From Candidatus Ulvibacter alkanivorans (GTDB taxonomy: Bacteria > Bacteroidota > Bacteroidia > Flavobacteriales > Flavobacteriaceae), in NCBI RefSeq assembly GCF_003333325.1, contig NZ_QOLC01000080.1, positions 1-64,000 on the forward strand: a stretch of DNA of 64,000 nucleotides, written 5' to 3'. The translations under genes and the position numbers were made by a program. The notes beneath the pieces are model-generated. The model worked only from the letters and a program-made list of their open reading frames with translations. It did not search any database and was not told the DNA's origin. Numbering within the stretch: position 1 is the stretch's first letter; each line of letters starts with the position of its first letter. Positions 26,556 to 35,176 of this stretch are shown here, one piece after another.

Positions 26556-26966
26556 CTAATTATTATAGAGATAATCTTGTAAAATAATCGTCGCACTAAT
26601 CTCATCGACCAATGCCTTATTTTGTCGTTGTTTTTTTTTAAGTCCACTATCTATCATCGTCTGAAACGCTCGTTTACTGCTATAGCGCTCATCTACTCGC
26701 TCGGTGGGAATATCGGGAAAGTGCGAGGTAAATTCTTTTAAGAATTTCGAAATATGTTCTTCGACGGCGCTGGGGGTACCATCTTTTTGTTTTGGCTCTC
26801 CAATGAGCACCAATTGTACTTTTTCCGAAGAAAAATAGTCCTTTAAAAAAGGGAGCAATGTTGACGTCGCTACTGTGGTCAAACCCGAGGCAATTAGCTG
26901 TAATTCATCGGTAACGGCAATTCCCGTGCGCTTGGTTCCATAATCTATCGCTAAAATCCTTCCCAT
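26556..26966 (-). CDS. ruvX: RuvX/YqgF-type Holliday-junction resolvase or pre-16S rRNA nuclease
   Basis: 136 residues, RNase H-like fold: ILAIDYGTKRTGIAV at the N-terminus with the first catalytic Asp, IGEPKQKDGTPS, VDERYSSKRAFQTM and a C-terminal VDEISATIILQDYL with the last acidic pair. YqgF matures the 5' end of 16S rRNA in E. coli and has been proposed as a resolvase. First gene of the ruvX-def-DUF5606 run. Confidence 0.93.
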   Translation of the reverse strand: MGRILAIDYGTKRTGIAVTDELQLIASGLTTVATSTLLPFLKDYFSSEKVQLVLIGEPKQKDGTPSAVEEHISKFLKEFTSHFPDIPTERVDERYSSKRAFQTMIDSGLKKKQRQNKALVDEISATIILQDYLYNN

Positions 26967-26973
26967 AAAAGCG

Positions 26974-26981
26974 CAAAAATA
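26974..26981 (-). promoter_or_regulatory. -7 box of the ruvX-def operon
   Basis: TATTTTTG on the minus strand, ending 7 bases before the ruvX ATG, again a very short leader. It fits TAnnTTTG exactly. Confidence 0.55.
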
Positions 26982-27032
26982 CGAGTTTACGTTTTAGTAT
27001 ACTAAATAGTGGTAAGATTTCCTTTGGACACC

Positions 27033-27040
27033 TATCTTTG
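27033..27040 (+). promoter_or_regulatory. -7 box of dapD
   Basis: TATCTTTG, perfect consensus, 65 bases before the dapD ATG, in the gap divergent from ruvX. Confidence 0.6.
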
Positions 27041-27105
27041 CGTACATAACAACAATTAAATTTGAGCGCCTAGGTTTTTTATTTAGGTTTAAAACAATTC
27101 TGCAT

Positions 27106-27921
27106 ATGACCCAACTACAACAAACCATAGAAAAAGCATGGGACGATCGTTCCCTTTTAACCGACCCAAATACGATCGCCGCCATTCGTGAGGTTGTAAA
27201 ACAATGCGACGAAGGTATTTTACGATGTGCAGAACCCACTAAAGATGGATGGCAAGTAAATGAATGGGTAAAGAAAGCTGTGGTCTTGTATTTTCCAATT
27301 CAAAAAATGGAGACGATGGAAGCAGGTATTTTTGAATATCACGACAAAATACCTCTTAAAAGTGGGTATAAAGAAAAAGGAATTCGTGTAGTACCGCATG
27401 CCGTGGCACGCCATGGAGCGTACATTAGTAAGGGTGTGATCATGATGCCAAGTTATGTTAACATTGGAGCTTATGTAGATGAAGGTACCATGGTCGATAC
27501 ATGGGCCACTGTAGGAAGTTGTGCTCAAATAGGTAAAAACGTCCACTTAAGCGGAGGTGTTGGTATTGGCGGTGTCTTAGAACCATTACAGGCCGCTCCT
27601 GTGATCATTGAAGACAACGCGTTTATTGGTTCTCGCTGCATTGTGGTAGAAGGCGTTCGTGTTGAGCGTGAAGCGGTCCTAGGAGCCAATGTTGTACTAA
27701 CGGCTTCTACAAAGATTATCGACGTTACCGGTGAGTCTCCTTTAGAAACTAAAGGGCTCGTTCCGGCGCGATCGGTCGTAATTCCCGGAAGTTATACAAA
27801 AAAATTCCCGGCAGGAGAATTCCAAGTTCCTTGTGCACTTATTATTGGAAAACGGAAAGAAAGCACTAATAAAAAGACCTCTTTAAACGATGCGTTGCGC
27901 GAATACGACGTGGCCGTATAA
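27106..27921 (+). CDS. dapD: Tetrahydrodipicolinate N-succinyltransferase
   Basis: 271 residues, standard. It transfers succinyl from succinyl-CoA in lysine/diaminopimelate synthesis. A short N-terminal helical domain is followed by a left-handed beta-helix of hexapeptide repeats (about 105-235: GVIMMPSYVNIGAYVDEGTM, VDTWATVGSCAQIGKNVHL, SGGVGIGGVLEPLQAAP). The lysA gene of the same pathway lies 29 kb further on, not in an operon. Confidence 0.96.
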   Translation: MTQLQQTIEKAWDDRSLLTDPNTIAAIREVVKQCDEGILRCAEPTKDGWQVNEWVKKAVVLYFPIQKMETMEAGIFEYHDKIPLKSGYKEKGIRVVPHAVARHGAYISKGVIMMPSYVNIGAYVDEGTMVDTWATVGSCAQIGKNVHLSGGVGIGGVLEPLQAAPVIIEDNAFIGSRCIVVEGVRVEREAVLGANVVLTASTKIIDVTGESPLETKGLVPARSVVIPGSYTKKFPAGEFQVPCALIIGKRKESTNKKTSLNDALREYDVAV

Positions 27922-27946
27922 ACAATAGCATAAAAGCAATCTTGGT

Positions 27947-29002
27947 CTGAATAAGATACTGGTCATACAACAAAAGATGATAGGTGATGTCCTCACCAGC
28001 AGTGTGATGTTTGAAATGCTGAAAGATCGTTACCCAAATGCCCAGCTTCATTATTTAATTAACAGCCATACATATCCGGTGGTACAACACCACCCATATA
28101 TCGACGAATTTGTTTTTGTTACCCCAAAAATAGAGCATAGCTATATTGCCTTCTATCGGTTTCTAAAACAGATAAGAAAGCAACGATATGACGCTGTGAT
28201 CGATGTGTACGGCAAATTGAGCAGTCATTTTATCACTGTATTTTCCGGTGCCAAGATCAAGATAGGATATCGTAAAAAGCAATCTCGTTTTATCTTTACG
28301 CATAATATACAACGCATCAAAAAGCCGCAACACAATGCCAGTTTGGCTATTGAGAACCGCTTGCGCTTGCTGGCTCCATTGCACATCGAATTTAAACAAT
28401 GTAGTCCAAAAATATACCTGCAGCCCGAAGAACTAACCGCTGCAAATACACTGTTGGCTGAGCAAGGTATCGACTTAGACAAGCCCTTGTATATGATCAG
28501 TGTTTTGGGTAGTAATCGCGCTAAGACCTACCCTGCTGCTTATATGGCACAATTACTCGATGCGATTGTGGAGGAAAAAGGGGATGCACAATTGTTGTTC
28601 AATTACATTCCGAAGCAAGAAAAAGAAGCCCGCGAGATCTATAATTTGACGAAACCAAGCACCCAACAGCAAATATTCTTTGATCTCTTCGGAAAAAGCC
28701 TGCGTGAATTTTTAGCGCTTACTGCGCATTGTGATGCCATGATAGGAAACGAGGGCGGGGCTGTAAATATGGCGAAAGCGTTGAACATCCCTACTTTTAT
28801 TATATTTTCTCCGCATCTTAACAAAGCAAATTGGTTTGGTGAAGTGGAAACCGGCGACCATCAAGCGGTTCATATGTCCGATTTTGTCGACCATTATGAA
28901 GCAGACGTAATAGCGGCCAAAAGCTCACCCGAAGCCTACTATTTAAAATTTAAACCTACCTTTATCGAACCGAAATTAAAAGCATTTGTAAAGAACCATT
29001 AA
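27947..29002 (+). CDS. Glycosyltransferase family 9 (heptosyltransferase-like)
   Basis: 351 residues if started at CTG 27947. The first ATG (27977) would cut off the first beta-strand, whereas NKILVIQQKMIGDVLTSS is the normal GT9 N-terminus, and no ATG, GTG or TTG lies between it and the upstream in-frame stop at 27926. The nucleotide-sugar site motif (HCDAMIGNEGGAVNMAKALNIPTFIIF) is present in the C-terminal half. GT9 enzymes add heptose or related sugars to the lipopolysaccharide inner core. It opens the glycan cluster, and its TAA overlaps the next ATG. Confidence 0.85.
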   Translation: MNKILVIQQKMIGDVLTSSVMFEMLKDRYPNAQLHYLINSHTYPVVQHHPYIDEFVFVTPKIEHSYIAFYRFLKQIRKQRYDAVIDVYGKLSSHFITVFSGAKIKIGYRKKQSRFIFTHNIQRIKKPQHNASLAIENRLRLLAPLHIEFKQCSPKIYLQPEELTAANTLLAEQGIDLDKPLYMISVLGSNRAKTYPAAYMAQLLDAIVEEKGDAQLLFNYIPKQEKEAREIYNLTKPSTQQQIFFDLFGKSLREFLALTAHCDAMIGNEGGAVNMAKALNIPTFIIFSPHLNKANWFGEVETGDHQAVHMSDFVDHYEADVIAAKSSPEAYYLKFKPTFIEPKLKAFVKNH

Positions 29003-30069
29003 TGCAGTATCGATTCTTAATTTACATTTCGTATTCGTATGCGGTGCCTATTGGCATACCGCTAGAAAAGGAATTGCAAAAACGAGGGTATGCTGTTCAT
29101 TGGTTTTGTGATGAAAAAGATACTAGGATAGCACTACCCTCCACTTCACTCCGTTTCGATACTATCGAAGAAGTGATCGATTACGATCCGGACATTATCC
29201 TAACCATCACCGATGTGGTTCCCGATTTTCTTCGTGGTTTAAAAGTACAAGTGTTCCATGGTTTTAATGCCGAGAAACGATCGTTTAGAAAGGACCACTT
29301 TAGAATTCGTGGCTTGTTCGACTTGTATTGTACGCAAGGGCCTTCTACGACTTCGGTCTTTAAGGAACAACAAAAAAAGCATCCGCATTTTGAGGTTATT
29401 GAAACCGGCTGGTCTAAGGTCGATCCTTTGTTCCCTATTTCAGAAAAGAAAATTAACGAAACACCAACGGTCTTTATAGCCTCAACATTTACCGAACGTT
29501 TAAGTCTGGCCATGAACCAAGAAGTATTTGAAAGTATCCAATCACTTCTCGCAACTAAGAAATATGTTTTCGATATGGTGTTGCACCCTAAACTTCCTTC
29601 TTACATTAAAGAAAAATGGGGCAGTCTTACTAGTTCTCATTTTACGTATCATAACACTACCGATCTGGTTCCGTTAATGAAAAAGGCAAGTATCATGTTT
29701 TCCGATACGACTTCAGCCATACAGGAGTTTGGACTGCAAGAAAAGCCTATAGTTACCTTTAACCATCATATTCCAAAACCGCATTTAATAAATATCACGT
29801 CGGTTTCAGAAATAGAAAACGCCTTAGACACCGCACTTACGTTTCCACCGGCTATTTTGGAAAAAATGGCAACCTTTAACCAACAATTACATCCTTATAA
29901 AGACGGTGCTTCAAGTGCACGAGTGATCGATGCCTGCATCTCGTTTTTGCATGCAGACAAGAGCCACTTACAATCGAAGCCGTTAAATTTGGTTCGCAAA
30001 TATCAAATTAGGAAAAAATTAGGCTATTTTACCCTTAGATCCTACAACACAGCATTCACAAAATCGTAA
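29002..30069 (+). CDS. CDP-glycerol glycerophosphotransferase-like protein (TagB/F fold), copy 1
   Basis: 355 residues, GT-B-type. QVFHGFNAEKRSFRK in the N-terminal half and ASIMFSDTTSAIQEFGLQEKP in the C-terminal half match the TagB/TagF family, which moves polyol-phosphate from CDP-polyol onto a sugar acceptor. In a Gram-negative without teichoic acid the likely acceptor is lipooligosaccharide (inference). Its ATG overlaps the GT9 stop (TAATG), so it is cotranslated with it; GT2 follows after 7 bases. Confidence 0.72.
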   Translation: MQYRFLIYISYSYAVPIGIPLEKELQKRGYAVHWFCDEKDTRIALPSTSLRFDTIEEVIDYDPDIILTITDVVPDFLRGLKVQVFHGFNAEKRSFRKDHFRIRGLFDLYCTQGPSTTSVFKEQQKKHPHFEVIETGWSKVDPLFPISEKKINETPTVFIASTFTERLSLAMNQEVFESIQSLLATKKYVFDMVLHPKLPSYIKEKWGSLTSSHFTYHNTTDLVPLMKKASIMFSDTTSAIQEFGLQEKPIVTFNHHIPKPHLINITSVSEIENALDTALTFPPAILEKMATFNQQLHPYKDGASSARVIDACISFLHADKSHLQSKPLNLVRKYQIRKKLGYFTLRSYNTAFTKS

Positions 30070-30076
30070 GCTATTT

Positions 30077-30835
30077 ATGGAAAAACTTACTGCTATCATC
30101 CCTGTCGGCAACGAAATTCACAACATAGAAGCTGTGATCGCTTCGGTCGATTTCGCGGACGAGATCTTGGTAGTAGACAGTTATACTACCGATGGCACCT
30201 TTGAAATTGCAGAGAAAATGGCGACTCGTGTAGTTCGCAGGACCTTCGATTATCCAGCTGCACAAAAAAATTGGACCATACCGCAAGCGAAACACGAATG
30301 GATCTTACTATTGGACGCCGATGAGCGAGTCACTCCTGAGTTAAAGGAGGAAGTGATCGAGGTCCTAAAAAATCCGCCAACCGATGGTACCGTGGCATAT
30401 TGGATTGGCAGAAAGAATCATTTTATGGGTCAACGTGTACACTACAGTGGTTGGCGTAATGATAGTGTGATTCGACTTTTTAAACGCGATGCGTGTCGGT
30501 ATGAAGACAAGTACGTGCACGAAGAAATTATTGCCAAGGGTAAGGTAGGGAAACTTAGGAGTAAATTATATCATAACACCTATATCAGTTTCGATAATTA
30601 TATACAAAAGATGAACAAATATGCATCTTGGCAGGCAAAAGATTATGATAAGAAAACAGGTCGATTAACAGCTTACCATTTCGTGATCAAACCATTTTGG
30701 GGCTTTTTTAAACACTACTTCGTGCAAAGCGGGTTTAGAGATGGAGTCGTAGGCCTAACGATTGGTTATATTCAAGGCTATGTCGTATTTATGCGCTATG
30801 TAAAATTATGGTTGCTTCGGAAAGGTAGGCAATAG
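30077..30835 (+). CDS. Glycosyltransferase family 2, WaaE/KdtX-like
   Basis: 252 residues, GT-A fold: LTAIIPVGNEIHNIEAVIASV, DEILVVDSYTTDGT, and WILLLDADERVTPEL with the metal-binding DAD. The KNHFMGQRVHYSGWRNDSVIRLFKR segment and KYVHEEI are typical of the WaaE-type lipopolysaccharide core glucosyltransferases. Third gene of the plus-strand run, with a 3-base gap to the oppositely transcribed kinase-like gene. Confidence 0.85.
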   Translation: MEKLTAIIPVGNEIHNIEAVIASVDFADEILVVDSYTTDGTFEIAEKMATRVVRRTFDYPAAQKNWTIPQAKHEWILLLDADERVTPELKEEVIEVLKNPPTDGTVAYWIGRKNHFMGQRVHYSGWRNDSVIRLFKRDACRYEDKYVHEEIIAKGKVGKLRSKLYHNTYISFDNYIQKMNKYASWQAKDYDKKTGRLTAYHFVIKPFWGFFKHYFVQSGFRDGVVGLTIGYIQGYVVFMRYVKLWLLRKGRQ

Positions 30836-30837
30836 GT

Positions 30838-31605
30838 TTAGCGTTTTCTCCAGAAAAAATACTTCTTCTTAAATGCTTCTTTCTTCTTATAGGCCGTAGA
30901 AAATTGATAGGAATACGCATACATCACTTCTTTGATCTCAATTTTGGAACGTTGTGGATAGAGCTTGGCGTATTCATCACACATAATCTCCAACATTCGA
31001 TCTTTTGGGGACAATTTTGCAAAATTTTTCATTCGCTTCTGAAAGTCCATCGTTTCAAACTTCATTCGATTTAAATCGACCAAATAAAAATCATAACCTT
31101 CAGCTGTTTCAACAATAAGTGTGTTACCGGGAGAATGATCCAGAAAATTAATATTCTTTTCGTGTAAACTGAAGGTAAAGCGTGTAAAGGCACGTAAGAT
31201 CGTTTCGTAATTTGGATATTGGTCATTGTCTACGATCTCTCGAATGGTCAGGTCATGCTCTAAATTCTTACTTACGTAAAAGCTTTTATCGAACAAGCCT
31301 GAACGATATTGTTCTAAATAAGCAAGTGGCATTGGGGTCTTGACCTCCATGGCTAACAATCGTTTTGCATACGAATAGCTTCGTTTCGCTTTTGAAGCTC
31401 GAAAAAAAGCATAGGCAAACTTATTAACCAAATTTGGAATTTTAAATGCCTTGATGTTTACCGGCATTCCTTCCAGGTTAGTGACCTTCATTACATTACG
31501 AGTTCCAATACCGCTAGGCAGCTCATCGAATTTGTGTAACAACGCATATAGCTTCTCGGCTGTTGTGGGCTCTAATTTCGTAGAAAACTTGAATCGTTCC
31601 TTCAT
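30838..31605 (-). CDS. Kdo-kinase/InaA-like lipopolysaccharide kinase
   Basis: 255 residues with a small protein-kinase-like fold. NVMKVTNLEGMPVNIKAFKIP holds the ATP-binding Lys, HEKNINFLDHSPGNTLI is the catalytic loop (Asp, Asn) and FYLVDLNRMKF the DxN/DFG-type metal motif. Such proteins phosphorylate Kdo or heptose of the lipopolysaccharide inner core, which fits its position among core glycosyltransferases. It is transcribed against its neighbours, and its promoter box faces that of the following rhamnosyltransferase-like gene. Confidence 0.8.
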   Translation of the reverse strand: MKERFKFSTKLEPTTAEKLYALLHKFDELPSGIGTRNVMKVTNLEGMPVNIKAFKIPNLVNKFAYAFFRASKAKRSYSYAKRLLAMEVKTPMPLAYLEQYRSGLFDKSFYVSKNLEHDLTIREIVDNDQYPNYETILRAFTRFTFSLHEKNINFLDHSPGNTLIVETAEGYDFYLVDLNRMKFETMDFQKRMKNFAKLSPKDRMLEIMCDEYAKLYPQRSKIEIKEVMYAYSYQFSTAYKKKEAFKKKYFFWRKR

Positions 31606-31632
31606 TCGTGGGTGCTAGTAACTGTAAACTTG

Positions 31633-31640
31633 TAAATTTG
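31633..31640 (+). promoter_or_regulatory. -7 box, plus direction, of the rhamnosyltransferase-like gene
   Basis: TAAATTTG, exact consensus; transcription would start near 31644-31646, about 37 bases before ATG 31682. It faces the minus-strand box at 31649-31656. Confidence 0.5.
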
Positions 31641-31648
31641 TAACATTG

Positions 31649-31656
31649 CAAATATA
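31649..31656 (-). promoter_or_regulatory. -7 box, minus direction, of the Kdo-kinase-like gene
   Basis: TATATTTG on the minus strand, exact consensus; transcription would begin near 31644-31646 and run left to the start at 31605. Only 8 bases separate it from the plus-strand box. Confidence 0.5.
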
Positions 31657-31681
31657 AGGTTACTGTAAATACCGACTTACC

Positions 31682-32521
31682 ATGTTTCAACACTTTTTAA
31701 TTACACGTTTTAATTTGCGCAAGGCAGATTGGAAGACCAATAAGAAGAACGTGGCGGTATTAACGGAAGAATGGCATGCCAACCGATTTGATCTTTTTAC
31801 TAATTATTGTTTTCCGAGTGTTGCCTCACAAACACAGAAGAATTTTAAATGGCTTGTTTTTTTCGACACCAATACCAGTGTCAAATACCGTTCACTTATT
31901 ACCAAATTACAACAAGAATTGCCGCAATTTACTCCTTTATTCGTCGATGGTATGGACGCATTCCTACCTACATTGCAAGAGCATGTTGCAAGTTGCGAAG
32001 CACCTTACATTATTAGCAGTGGGCTCGACAACGATGACTGCTTGAGCAAACATTATGTTGCCTCTGTGCAAAGGCGTTTTGTTGAACAAGACTTCATGGC
32101 GGTAGATTTTATCGATGGATACACCCTGCAGGTATCACCAACCATTAAATTAGGAAAGAAGTTGCATTTATTTAATCCGTTTATTTCGTTAATAGAGAAG
32201 AACGAACAACCAAAGACCGTTAGCATGGTCTCACATCGAAATTGGAAACGAGAGACCAACATTATACATGTACCGAATGAGCGTATCTGGGCTTCGGTGA
32301 TACACCAAGAGAATAAAGTAAATGAATTTACCGGCTACGATGCTGTAGCAACAGACCATTTCTTCGACCTATTTGTAATTTCAGAAAACAAAAAACAACA
32401 TATTTTAGCGAATATTCTTCCGCAGCAAGAATGGAAGTTAACAAGTTTTAGAAATAAGCTCGATTCGAAATGGAATGTGGCTTCAAAAAAAATTAAAAAG
32501 AAATTAGGTTTCTATAAATAA
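31682..32521 (+). CDS. Putative rhamnosyltransferase (PF11316-like)
   Basis: 279 residues. It begins FQHFLITRFNLR, carries FKWLVFFDTNTS and the acidic SSGLDNDDCLSKHYV, then FIDGYTLQ and a trailing KKIKKKLGFYK tail. This pattern matches the putative rhamnosyltransferase family found in lipopolysaccharide clusters; DNDD is the probable metal/nucleotide-sugar site. Donor and acceptor are unproven. First gene of a second plus-strand pair, followed by a TagF-like gene after 19 bases. Confidence 0.75.
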   Translation: MFQHFLITRFNLRKADWKTNKKNVAVLTEEWHANRFDLFTNYCFPSVASQTQKNFKWLVFFDTNTSVKYRSLITKLQQELPQFTPLFVDGMDAFLPTLQEHVASCEAPYIISSGLDNDDCLSKHYVASVQRRFVEQDFMAVDFIDGYTLQVSPTIKLGKKLHLFNPFISLIEKNEQPKTVSMVSHRNWKRETNIIHVPNERIWASVIHQENKVNEFTGYDAVATDHFFDLFVISENKKQHILANILPQQEWKLTSFRNKLDSKWNVASKKIKKKLGFYK

Positions 32522-32540
32522 GTCCAGCCCTTTTACATTA

Positions 32541-33674
32541 ATGACCAGAAAATACAACATAGCCATACTCTTTATCGATGAGATTCATCACATTAATCAC
32601 TTTATTACAGTGGCTATCGAACTCGCTAAAGCGCATAATGTAACCATTATTACTTATCCCGGACCTCATGAATACTTATATGGCAAATTAAAAGAACACA
32701 ATAATACTGCTGTTAAGGTCGAAGAACGGCAAACTCAGGCTTTCAGGGCGTTTACAGATTGGTTAAAGAACAGGGATCTACCGCGAAAAGGCTTTTGGAT
32801 GTCAAAGAACCATCGTTATATCTTAGCGAATTTCGATGCGATCATCTTTACCGATTATACCCATCAAAAATTACTTAAATACCGAAAACAAAAAGCCAAT
32901 CCAAAGTTTATAAAATTTCCTCATGGGGTCGCGGGACGAGGCTACGTCTACAAAAAAGATCTCTTGGATTTTGACCTGCACGTTGTTTTCGGTGAATTCT
33001 ATTACGAACAGTTAAAGCAGAAAAAATTATTAAGTCCTACTACTAAAATTGCCGGGTACCCAAAATTAGATGCGGTTGCCGTACAACCGCCAAAGCAGTT
33101 CTTCGACAATAGCAAACCAACAGTTCTATACAATCCCCATTTCTCCCCTCCTTTCTCATCTTGGCACGACCACGGACTGGCGATACTGGAACATTTTTAT
33201 AATCAGAACCATTATAATTTAATTTTTGCTCCTCATATTAATTTATTCACCGATAAAGGTGGCGAGGACCCAGCTATCATCCCTAGCAAATATCGCAAGG
33301 CAACCCATATGTTTATCGATCTAGGAAGTGATGCCAGCGTAGAGATGGTGTATACTAGAGCGGCCGATATATACTTGGGAGATGTTTCCAGCCAAGTGTA
33401 CGAATTTATAATACGTCCGAGACCGGTGCTTTTCTTTAATTCTGAAAAGATCAATTTTAAAAATGATGTCAATTACCGCTTTTGGAAATGTGGGGAAGTG
33501 ATCGAATCGGTTGCCGCATTACCGGCCGCACTGAAGCAGGCTCAAAAAAAGTTTGAAGACTACAAACCCATTCAGCAAGAAATTAACGAGGGAAATTACT
33601 ATACAGAAGAAGGATCAACCGCTTCACAACGAGCGGCAAACATAGTCATCGATTATTTAGCCCTTAATTTATAA
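32541..33674 (+). CDS. CDP-glycerol glycerophosphotransferase-like protein, copy 2
   Basis: 377 residues with a GT-B layout. KFIKFPHGVAGRGY carries the conserved His-Gly, VLYNPHFSPPFSSW and FAPHINLF the middle motifs, and LGDVSSQVYEFIIRPRPVLFFN the donor-site serine region. Only distantly like copy 1 at 29002, so not a recent duplicate. The predicted reaction is polyol-phosphate or sugar-phosphate transfer onto surface glycan. It converges on the GT2 gene with a 3-base gap. Confidence 0.68.
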   Translation: MTRKYNIAILFIDEIHHINHFITVAIELAKAHNVTIITYPGPHEYLYGKLKEHNNTAVKVEERQTQAFRAFTDWLKNRDLPRKGFWMSKNHRYILANFDAIIFTDYTHQKLLKYRKQKANPKFIKFPHGVAGRGYVYKKDLLDFDLHVVFGEFYYEQLKQKKLLSPTTKIAGYPKLDAVAVQPPKQFFDNSKPTVLYNPHFSPPFSSWHDHGLAILEHFYNQNHYNLIFAPHINLFTDKGGEDPAIIPSKYRKATHMFIDLGSDASVEMVYTRAADIYLGDVSSQVYEFIIRPRPVLFFNSEKINFKNDVNYRFWKCGEVIESVAALPAALKQAQKKFEDYKPIQQEINEGNYYTEEGSTASQRAANIVIDYLALNL

Positions 33675-33677
33675 CAG

Positions 33678-34463
33678 CTATAAATACTTGTCAACCCCAT
33701 CCTCACAACGTGTTAATTGCTCATCGATCGCACGTTGTTGAATCGCATCGTTGGTGTTTAGATTGCTTTTTGAAGTAGTAGGATGCCAAATATGATAAAC
33801 AATACCACTATAGCGTATTCGTTTTCCTGAAACTCCGGTGTTCATCATCCGGATAATAAGCTCAGAATCTTCTCGTCCCCAACCTGTCATGGCTTCATTA
33901 TAGCCATTTACCTTAATAAAATCATCGCGCCAAAATGAAACATTACAACCTCTTAATTTGCGAGACAATTCATTCTTCGGTCTATATAACGCACTCAATA
34001 AAGGAAACCGCAGTGTCCGACTGCGTTTTTTAATTCCTTCGGAAAAAAAGGAAAAATTGATATTCTTAGATTCAAACAACCGATCGATCGCTTCTTCTTT
34101 AATACTTACACGACTTCCGTACAAATAGGTTTTCTTTTGAGCCAACCGAGCGTGATCTTTAATGAAGTCGGGATGAATAATACAATCCCCGTCGGTTTGA
34201 ACAATATAATCGGCCGATGATCGTGCCACGGCCTTATTCAAAATCGCCGAACGTCTAAATCCGTCATCCTCATGCCAAACATGGATCACAGGAATAGAAG
34301 ATTTCTCTTTAAAAGCGTTAATGAGGTCTGTGGTAGGCTGTGTAGAACCATCGTCTGCTATTAATAACTCATCGGGTAATTGCGATTGTGCCGCTACGCT
34401 TTTAAGCACCAATTCTAGGGCTTCCGGCCAATTATAGGTTGAAATAAGCAAGGCAGTTTTCAT
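33678..34463 (-). CDS. Glycosyltransferase family 2 with galactosyltransferase-type C-terminal motif
   Basis: 261 residues: ALLISTYNWPEALELVLKSV, LLIADDGSTQPT, YIVQTDGDCIIHPDF (metal-binding DGD), then RGCNVSFWRDDFIKVNGYNEAMTGWGREDSELIIRM, the ED-containing acceptor region typical of chondroitin-polymerase-like and LgtD-like GT2 enzymes. It belongs to the glycan cluster by position but lies on the other strand and closes it. Confidence 0.85.
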   Translation of the reverse strand: MKTALLISTYNWPEALELVLKSVAAQSQLPDELLIADDGSTQPTTDLINAFKEKSSIPVIHVWHEDDGFRRSAILNKAVARSSADYIVQTDGDCIIHPDFIKDHARLAQKKTYLYGSRVSIKEEAIDRLFESKNINFSFFSEGIKKRSRTLRFPLLSALYRPKNELSRKLRGCNVSFWRDDFIKVNGYNEAMTGWGREDSELIIRMMNTGVSGKRIRYSGIVYHIWHPTTSKSNLNTNDAIQQRAIDEQLTRCEDGVDKYL

Positions 34464-34585
34464 AGCAGTTCGAGATAATTATTCGCGTAAAAATCGATGT
34501 AAAGGTACTATTATTTCAATTGTTTTTTTAGCACAAGCGTATGGTGAAAGCTGTCTATTTACTATGTAGACACTTCGCTATTTAG

Positions 34586-34593
34586 TAAATTTG
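34586..34593 (+). promoter_or_regulatory. -7 box of the threonylcarbamoyl-AMP synthase gene
   Basis: TAAATTTG, exact consensus, 19 bases before ATG 34613. Confidence 0.6.
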
Positions 34594-34612
34594 CAGTTGG
34601 TAAAACGTATCT

Positions 34613-35173
34613 ATGCAAGAAGAAATCAATAACTGTTTAGCAGTTTTAAAACGTGGCGGACTTATTCTTTACCCAACCGATACCGTTTGGGGAATAGGCT
34701 GTGATGCCACGCATCCGGTGGCGATCGACAAGGTCTATGCCTTAAAACATCGGGTTGAAAGCAAGTCGCTTATTTGTCTTGTAAACGATTTTAAAATGCT
34801 GAATCAGTTTGTAGAGGAGGTGCCAGAAGTAGCCTACGACATACTCAAATATGCAGCAAAACCTACTACTATCATCTATGATGATCCTATACGAGTAGCC
34901 GAGAACCTGATCGCTCAAGACAATTCACTTGCGATACGCGTTACTAAAGATGACTTCTGCAAACAGCTAATACGAAAATTTAGAAGACCCATAGTATCTA
35001 CTTCGGCGAATATAAGCGGTACAAAGACCCCGACAAGCTTTAAAGAAATAGCGCCCGAGATTTTGGAAGGCGTTGACTATGTCGTAAATTTGCATCGGAC
35101 AAAAAAATCCGGAAAACCATCTGCCATAATCAAGTTAAAAAATGACGGATCGGTTCGGGTTATTCGAGAATAA
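34613..35173 (+). CDS. L-threonylcarbamoyladenylate synthase (Sua5/YciO/YrdC family)
   Basis: 186 residues, the single-domain form. LILYPTDTVWGIGCDAT, KVYALKHRVESKSL and PIVSTSANISGTKTPTSF are family-specific. It makes the threonylcarbamoyl-AMP used for the t6A modification at tRNA position 37. The gene order with the CCA-adding enzyme 3 bases downstream links two tRNA-maturation steps in one transcript. Confidence 0.92.
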   Translation: MQEEINNCLAVLKRGGLILYPTDTVWGIGCDATHPVAIDKVYALKHRVESKSLICLVNDFKMLNQFVEEVPEVAYDILKYAAKPTTIIYDDPIRVAENLIAQDNSLAIRVTKDDFCKQLIRKFRRPIVSTSANISGTKTPTSFKEIAPEILEGVDYVVNLHRTKKSGKPSAIIKLKNDGSVRVIRE

Positions 35174-35176
35174 CAC

